A DNA stretch of 9,503 bases from positions 1-9,503 of the forward strand of contig DASWOP010000033.1 in the NCBI GenBank assembly GCA_036404255.1. Direction: 5' to 3'. Under the pieces are notes generated by a model. The model was not told the origin of the DNA and searched no databases. It saw only the letters and a list, made by a program, of their open reading frames with translations. Origin of the DNA: JARLFX01 sp036404255 (GTDB lineage: Bacteria > Acidobacteriota > Terriglobia > Terriglobales > Acidobacteriaceae). Positions 6,632 through 9,503 of this stretch are shown piece after piece. Every line of letters begins with the position of its first letter. The first letter of the stretch is position 1. The translations under genes and the position numbers were made by a program.

Positions 6632-7102
6632 TTACGTGCTTGCGCTCCCGCCCGCCTGCATCGTGCGCCAAAAGGTCAGGACGACCATCACCAGCTCAAC
6701 CACGATGACCACTGGCAGGAACAACGGGCTGAGCCCCGTGCTGAATCCCCGCGCCACAGACACGGTGGACCACACCAGCCAGACAAATATCGAAACAGTT
6801 TCGACCTTGATCCAGCCGATCATCTCCATCGCTATAGGCATCGCCGCCGCTCGCTGCTCCGCGCGGACGGGCAGATTGATGAACCGCTCCGGCAGGTACG
6901 GCACCGCCGTGAGCGCCGCATACAAAGCGAAGGTGACGCCAACCAGCACCCACAATGAAGATTTATCGCCCCAGCCATCCGCTGCGCCGCTGGCACCGAA
7001 GTGGGTCGCTATGATTGGCGGCAGCGCGCGGTAGAATTTCGCCATCGTCAGCGTAATAAATAGCAGCCCAGCGGTCGCAATGCCTTCGCGAAGAACTTTC
7101 AA
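6632..7102 (-). CDS. DUF1648 domain membrane protein
   Basis: This 156-residue protein carries the DUF1648 signature (PF07853), LPPIIATHFGASGAADGW at 27-44. That domain also forms the N-terminal part of SdpI-type immunity proteins, but the SdpI part is absent here. About four membrane segments can be seen: 8-22, 49-68, 93-115 and 126-146. The start is TTG at 7102, whose bases overlap the TGA stop of the DUF4265 gene (TTGA at 7099-7102), so translation is probably coupled. A GGGG run lies about 11 bases upstream. The ATG at 7045 would remove part of the first membrane segment, so TTG is preferred. It is the last gene of the ruvB cluster and runs convergently into murQ. Function is unknown; SdpI kinship suggests an envelope role, which is only an inference. 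Confidence 0.85.
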   Translation of the reverse strand: MKVLREGIATAGLLFITLTMAKFYRALPPIIATHFGASGAADGWGDKSSLWVLVGVTFALYAALTAVPYLPERFINLPVRAEQRAAAMPIAMEMIGWIKVETVSIFVWLVWSTVSVARGFSTGLSPLFLPVVIVVELVMVVLTFWRTMQAGGSAST

Positions 7103-7566
7103 TTGATTAATTCCCCACTACCTGCAGCCTGTGGCTGAGCAGCATAACGCAGTTCAATTAAGTTCTTCTTTTGAAATTCTTCAAGATAATCTGCGATAGT
7201 ATCAAACTCGACTGTGGGGGCCAGATCAACCGCATATAGCCTTTTATCCATGCCCTCCCACGTGGCACCTAGGGTATTTACGCCTTTCAGAATATCGTCG
7301 CTTTGAATCAACCCATCCTCAAGAAAATAGATATGAATTGACCGGTGCCCACCGCGCCTCACCACCTCAACGAAAACAGGTTTTGAATCATCATCCGGAG
7401 CTATTGCTCTCACAATGTCCTTATAGTTGATTTCGAGCGTGTGCCACGGTGAGTTTTCTATTTCATAAAGATCGTTTCCGAGGGGTCTTGCCCAAAGGCT
7501 TTCACCCGAAACACCGAAATCGGGATCGGACACTTCGATAACAATCTTCACCAGATCATCAGTCAT
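7099..7566 (-). CDS. DUF4265 domain protein
   Basis: This 155-residue soluble protein matches the DUF4265 pattern (PF14085) as I remember it: an opening strand VKIVIEVSD (6-14), ESLWARPLGNDLYEIENSP (22-40), a helix/strand NYKDIVRAIAPDDD (47-60), and VEVVRRGGHRSIHI (66-79). The C-terminal half, with LEDGLIQSDDILKGVN and TIADYLEEFQKKN, resembles the small alpha/beta half seen in other members. The ATG at 7566 has GAGGGG at a good distance upstream (7572-7577). It begins 16 bases after ruvB and overlaps the next gene by four bases, so it sits in the middle of a three-gene cluster. The family has no established function. The gene is AT-richer than ruvB, which suggests it joined the locus later than its neighbour. 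Confidence 0.82.
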   Translation of the reverse strand: MTDDLVKIVIEVSDPDFGVSGESLWARPLGNDLYEIENSPWHTLEINYKDIVRAIAPDDDSKPVFVEVVRRGGHRSIHIYFLEDGLIQSDDILKGVNTLGATWEGMDKRLYAVDLAPTVEFDTIADYLEEFQKKNLIELRYAAQPQAAGSGELIN

Positions 7567-7582
7567 TCCAGCCCCTCAGAAC

Positions 7583-8650
7583 TCAAAACAGCGAAGTCTT
7601 CCGCGGCATCTCGATCCCCAGATGCTCATACGCCGCTCGCGTCGCCACGCGTCCGCGCGGCGTGCGATCCAGGAATCCGATCTGGATCAGGAATGGCTCA
7701 TACACCTCTTCCAGCGCGTCCTCTTCCTCTGCCAGCGCCGCCGCCAGCGTATTCAGGCCCACCGGGCCGCCGTCATATTTCTCAATGATCGTCCGCAGCA
7801 GCCGCCGGTCGAGCTCGTCGAAGCCGTGGGCGTCCACCTCCAGCATCTCCAGCGCAGCCTGCGCCGTTGCCCGGTCGATCACGCCGGTTCCGCGCACCTC
7901 TGCGTAGTCGCGCACGCGCCGCAGCAGCCGGTTGGCGATACGCGGAGTCCCGCGCGAGCGCATCGCAATCTCCGCCGCGCCGTCTTCGTCGCAGCGCACG
8001 CCCATCACCTCCGCCGAACGCTCGACCACGAAGCGCAGCTCGTCGTCGGTATAAAACTCCAGCCGCAGCAGGATGCCAAACCGGCTGCGCAGCGGCGAAC
8101 TCAGCAGGCCGGGCCGCGTGGTGGCCGCCACAAACGTGAACGGCTTGATCTCCATCACGTGCGTCCGCGCCGCCGGGCCCTGGCCGATGATGATGTCGAG
8201 CTTGTAATCTTCCAGCGCGGTGTAGAGCTTCTCTTCCAGCACCGGCTGCAGACGATGAATCTCATCGAGAAACAGCACCTGCCGCTCCCGCAGATTCGTC
8301 AGGATCGCCGTCAGATCGCCCTGGATCTGCAATGCAGGACCGCTGGTCTGCTGGAAACCCACGTCCAGCTCATTGGCGATGATCGTCGCCAGCGTCGTCT
8401 TGCCCAGCCCCGGAGGCCCGAAGAGCAGCACATGATCTAGCGCCTCGCCGCGGTTTTTGGCCGCCTCCAGCGCGATGGCGAGCTGCTCCTTCGCCTTCGT
8501 CTGCCCAATGAACTCGTTCAGCCGCGCCGGGCGCAGCTTCAGCTCAAATGCGTCATCGTCCTCCACCTTGCCGGCAGAGACGATTCTCTCCGCATCGGCA
8601 CTTTTACCGCCACGGCTCAGGTCTATCGATTTTTTCTTTTGGAAGTCCAC
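7583..8650 (-). CDS. ruvB: Holliday junction branch migration ATPase RuvB
   Basis: RuvB is the hexameric AAA+ motor that, with RuvA, drives branch migration of Holliday junctions in recombinational repair. At 355 residues it is full length, with an N-terminal tail of about 25 residues before the core. Seen: Walker A GPPGLGKT (78-85), Walker B VLFLDEIH (125-132), sensor 1 AATTRPG (175-181), the arginine-finger block SPLRSRFGI (185-193), sensor 2 RGTPRIANRLLRRVRD (233-248), and the C-terminal winged helix ending QIGFLDRTPRGRVAT (323-337). The start is GTG at 8650; an in-frame TGA lies 30 bases upstream with no ATG between, and no clear Shine-Dalgarno is visible. ruvA and ruvC are not adjacent. 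DUF4265 and DUF1648 genes follow closely, so the three are likely co-transcribed. Confidence 0.98.
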   Translation of the reverse strand: MDFQKKKSIDLSRGGKSADAERIVSAGKVEDDDAFELKLRPARLNEFIGQTKAKEQLAIALEAAKNRGEALDHVLLFGPPGLGKTTLATIIANELDVGFQQTSGPALQIQGDLTAILTNLRERQVLFLDEIHRLQPVLEEKLYTALEDYKLDIIIGQGPAARTHVMEIKPFTFVAATTRPGLLSSPLRSRFGILLRLEFYTDDELRFVVERSAEVMGVRCDEDGAAEIAMRSRGTPRIANRLLRRVRDYAEVRGTGVIDRATAQAALEMLEVDAHGFDELDRRLLRTIIEKYDGGPVGLNTLAAALAEEEDALEEVYEPFLIQIGFLDRTPRGRVATRAAYEHLGIEMPRKTSLF

Positions 8651-8716
8651 TAGGGCGATGGTAAGGCGAAGAGCACATCAGCGCAAATCTAAATCCCCGC
8701 AGAATAAACGCATAGC

Positions 8717-9142
8717 CTATTTCTTAACCCAGGTTCCATAATTGGAATACGCACCGAAGTTCAGCCATACAGCGGTCCTCACTACGGCCACGGTTCCATG
8801 CACTTCAAATGGCCGAAACTTCCACTTCAACACGGCGTCAATGGCCGCCTGACGGAGCATTGCGTAACCATCCAATGCAATCGCCTGTGTTACATTCCCG
8901 TCAGCGTCTACCTCAACACCCACTAAAACCTTCCCATACTCATGCGCCGCTTTTGCAATAGGTGGATAAAGAGCCTTGGGATGATCCAAAAGATGCTCAT
9001 TCGCTTCCAACAAACTTACCGTTGGGGGCTGGATTGGGGTTGTTTGTGCAGGCCTATCTTGTATACCGGCAGCATACACAGGTATAGCCGTCAGCATAAG
9101 AACAAACAAGCAATGCTTGCTAAGCCAAGTAAATCGCCGCAA
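8717..9142 (-). CDS. exported TonB C-terminal domain protein
   Basis: This 141-residue protein has a signal peptide (MRRFTWLSKH, a hydrophobic core at 11-20, a likely VYA cleavage site near 22-24), a short Pro/Gln-rich linker (30-41), and a TonB_C domain (PF03544) at about 59-129. Seen in that domain: ALYPPIAKAA, GKVLVGVEVDADGNVT, and the helix-plus-motif AAIDAVLKWKFRPF (99-112). The domain normally contacts the TonB box of outer-membrane transporters. A classical TonB has an uncleaved N-terminal anchor and a long Pro-rich spacer; this one has neither, so it is probably a periplasmic stand-alone domain and may not transduce energy. The start is TTG at 9142, set by a perfect AGGAGGT five bases upstream. 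It lies 66 bases upstream of ruvB on the same strand; co-transcription is possible. Confidence 0.88.
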   Translation of the reverse strand: MRRFTWLSKHCLFVLMLTAIPVYAAGIQDRPAQTTPIQPPTVSLLEANEHLLDHPKALYPPIAKAAHEYGKVLVGVEVDADGNVTQAIALDGYAMLRQAAIDAVLKWKFRPFEVHGTVAVVRTAVWLNFGAYSNYGTWVKK

Positions 9143-9146
9143 GTGT

Positions 9147-9153
9147 ACCTCCT
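9147..9153 (-). promoter_or_regulatory. ribosome binding site fixing the TTG start of the TonB-C gene
   Basis: The minus strand reads AGGAGGT, then five bases, then TTG at 9142. No ATG or GTG competes at that distance, so the rare start codon is well supported. Confidence 0.75.
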
Positions 9154-9304
9154 GAGTCCCTTATTCCAATCACACCTTCGGGGTTTTGCCGCTACCATGT
9201 AGGTGAGAGACTTAGACCATACCATGCCATTGCTTAGGCACAAAATAACCATCGCCTCATGATGGACGGCAAGCCAACGGCAGGTTCCACGTATGTCGCG
9301 ACCC

Positions 9305-9503
9305 TCAACCCGGAGCATCAAGACACCTTTGAAAATGATCCAGATACTGTGCGACATGCAGGCCATCGGCGAACCCATGATGTACATGAATCGAAACGGG
9401 CATGGTGCGGCGGCCATCCGCAAGGGTGATCTTCCCAAAGGTGATCTTCGGCGCTGAATCCACGTGTTTCAGCTGGCGTGCATGTGAGATCGAGGTAAAG
9501 TCC
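9305..9503 (-). CDS. chloramphenicol acetyltransferase-like protein, C-terminal part
   Basis: A minus-strand frame enters from the right edge (first whole codon at 9502) and stops with TGA at 9305-9307, giving the last 65 residues. It matches the C-terminus of type A chloramphenicol O-acetyltransferases (PF00302), trimeric cytoplasmic enzymes that transfer acetyl from acetyl-CoA to chloramphenicol. Seen: DFTSISHA at the edge, APKITFGKI, MPVSIHVHHGFADGLHV (34-50), and a final helix. The second His of HHGFADG lines up with catalytic His195 of CAT, and the Asp four residues on with Asp199. Length and stop position fit a complete C-terminus. Chromosomal soil members of the family may not confer resistance or may use another acceptor, so drug specificity is not claimed. 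It is 162 bases upstream of the TonB-C gene. Confidence 0.85.
   Translation of the reverse strand, partial: DFTSISHARQLKHVDSAPKITFGKITLADGRRTMPVSIHVHHGFADGLHVAQYLDHFQRCLDAPG

Noticed and set aside
7622..8440. Plus-strand open frame of 272 codons
   Set aside because: It is antisense to ruvB, whose Walker and winged-helix motifs are certain; its composition is Arg/Gln/His-biased noise.
9259..9429. Plus-strand frame of 56 codons starting ATGATG
   Set aside because: It is antisense to the CAT-like C-terminus, has no ribosome site, and its second half is Arg/His-rich noise.
9091..9438. Minus-strand frame of 115 codons spanning the TonB-C start
   Set aside because: It overlaps both the CAT-like and TonB-C genes out of frame and shows no family motif.
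1..9503. CRISPR array, tRNA, rRNA, insertion sequence or phage genes
   Set aside because: No regularly spaced repeats, cloverleaf-like sequence, terminal repeats with transposase or integrase motif were seen.

Overview
The window looks like chromosomal DNA of a high-GC soil bacterium, most likely an Acidobacteriota of the Terriglobia type (Granulicella, Terriglobus or Edaphobacter-like). This is an inference. It rests on the mix of a secreted GH31 glycosidase with an Ala/Pro-rich spacer, a signal-peptide-bearing TonB C-terminal protein, small DUF proteins and hairpin-rich intergenic sequence. No rRNA, tRNA, CRISPR array, transposase or phage gene was seen, and no marker gene fixes the species.

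Layout from left to right. (1) 1-874, minus: the N-terminal 291 residues of a membrane acyltransferase-3 family protein, cut by the left edge. (2) 970-3453, minus: a large exported GH31 alpha-glycosidase with an operator-like palindrome next to a -10-like box just upstream. (3) 3541-3723: a gene-free stretch packed with inverted repeats. (4) 3732-4649, minus: an unrecognised cytoplasmic protein of 305 residues. (5) 4735-5103 and 5140-5601, plus: two small unrecognised genes that are clearly AT-richer than their flanks; the second encodes a membrane-anchored protein. (6) 5716-6612, plus: murQ, the N-acetylmuramate 6-phosphate etherase of peptidoglycan recycling. (7) 6632-8650, minus: a compact cluster ruvB - DUF4265 - DUF1648, read in that order, with a 16-base gap and then a 4-base start/stop overlap. 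(8) 8717-9142, minus: a small exported TonB-C domain protein with a TTG start set by a perfect Shine-Dalgarno. (9) 9305-9503, minus: the C-terminal 65 residues of a chloramphenicol acetyltransferase-like enzyme, cut by the right edge.

Most genes do not form one pathway. murQ and ruvB are housekeeping functions (cell-wall recycling and Holliday-junction migration). The GH31 enzyme probably acts on alpha-linked glycans outside the cytoplasm. ruvB is not next to ruvA or ruvC here. I found no convincing complete novel defence or metabolic system. The least explained parts are the AT-rich gene pair at 4735-5601, the 305-residue protein beside it, the hairpin-rich spacer at 3541-3723, and the palindrome at 3475-3500.
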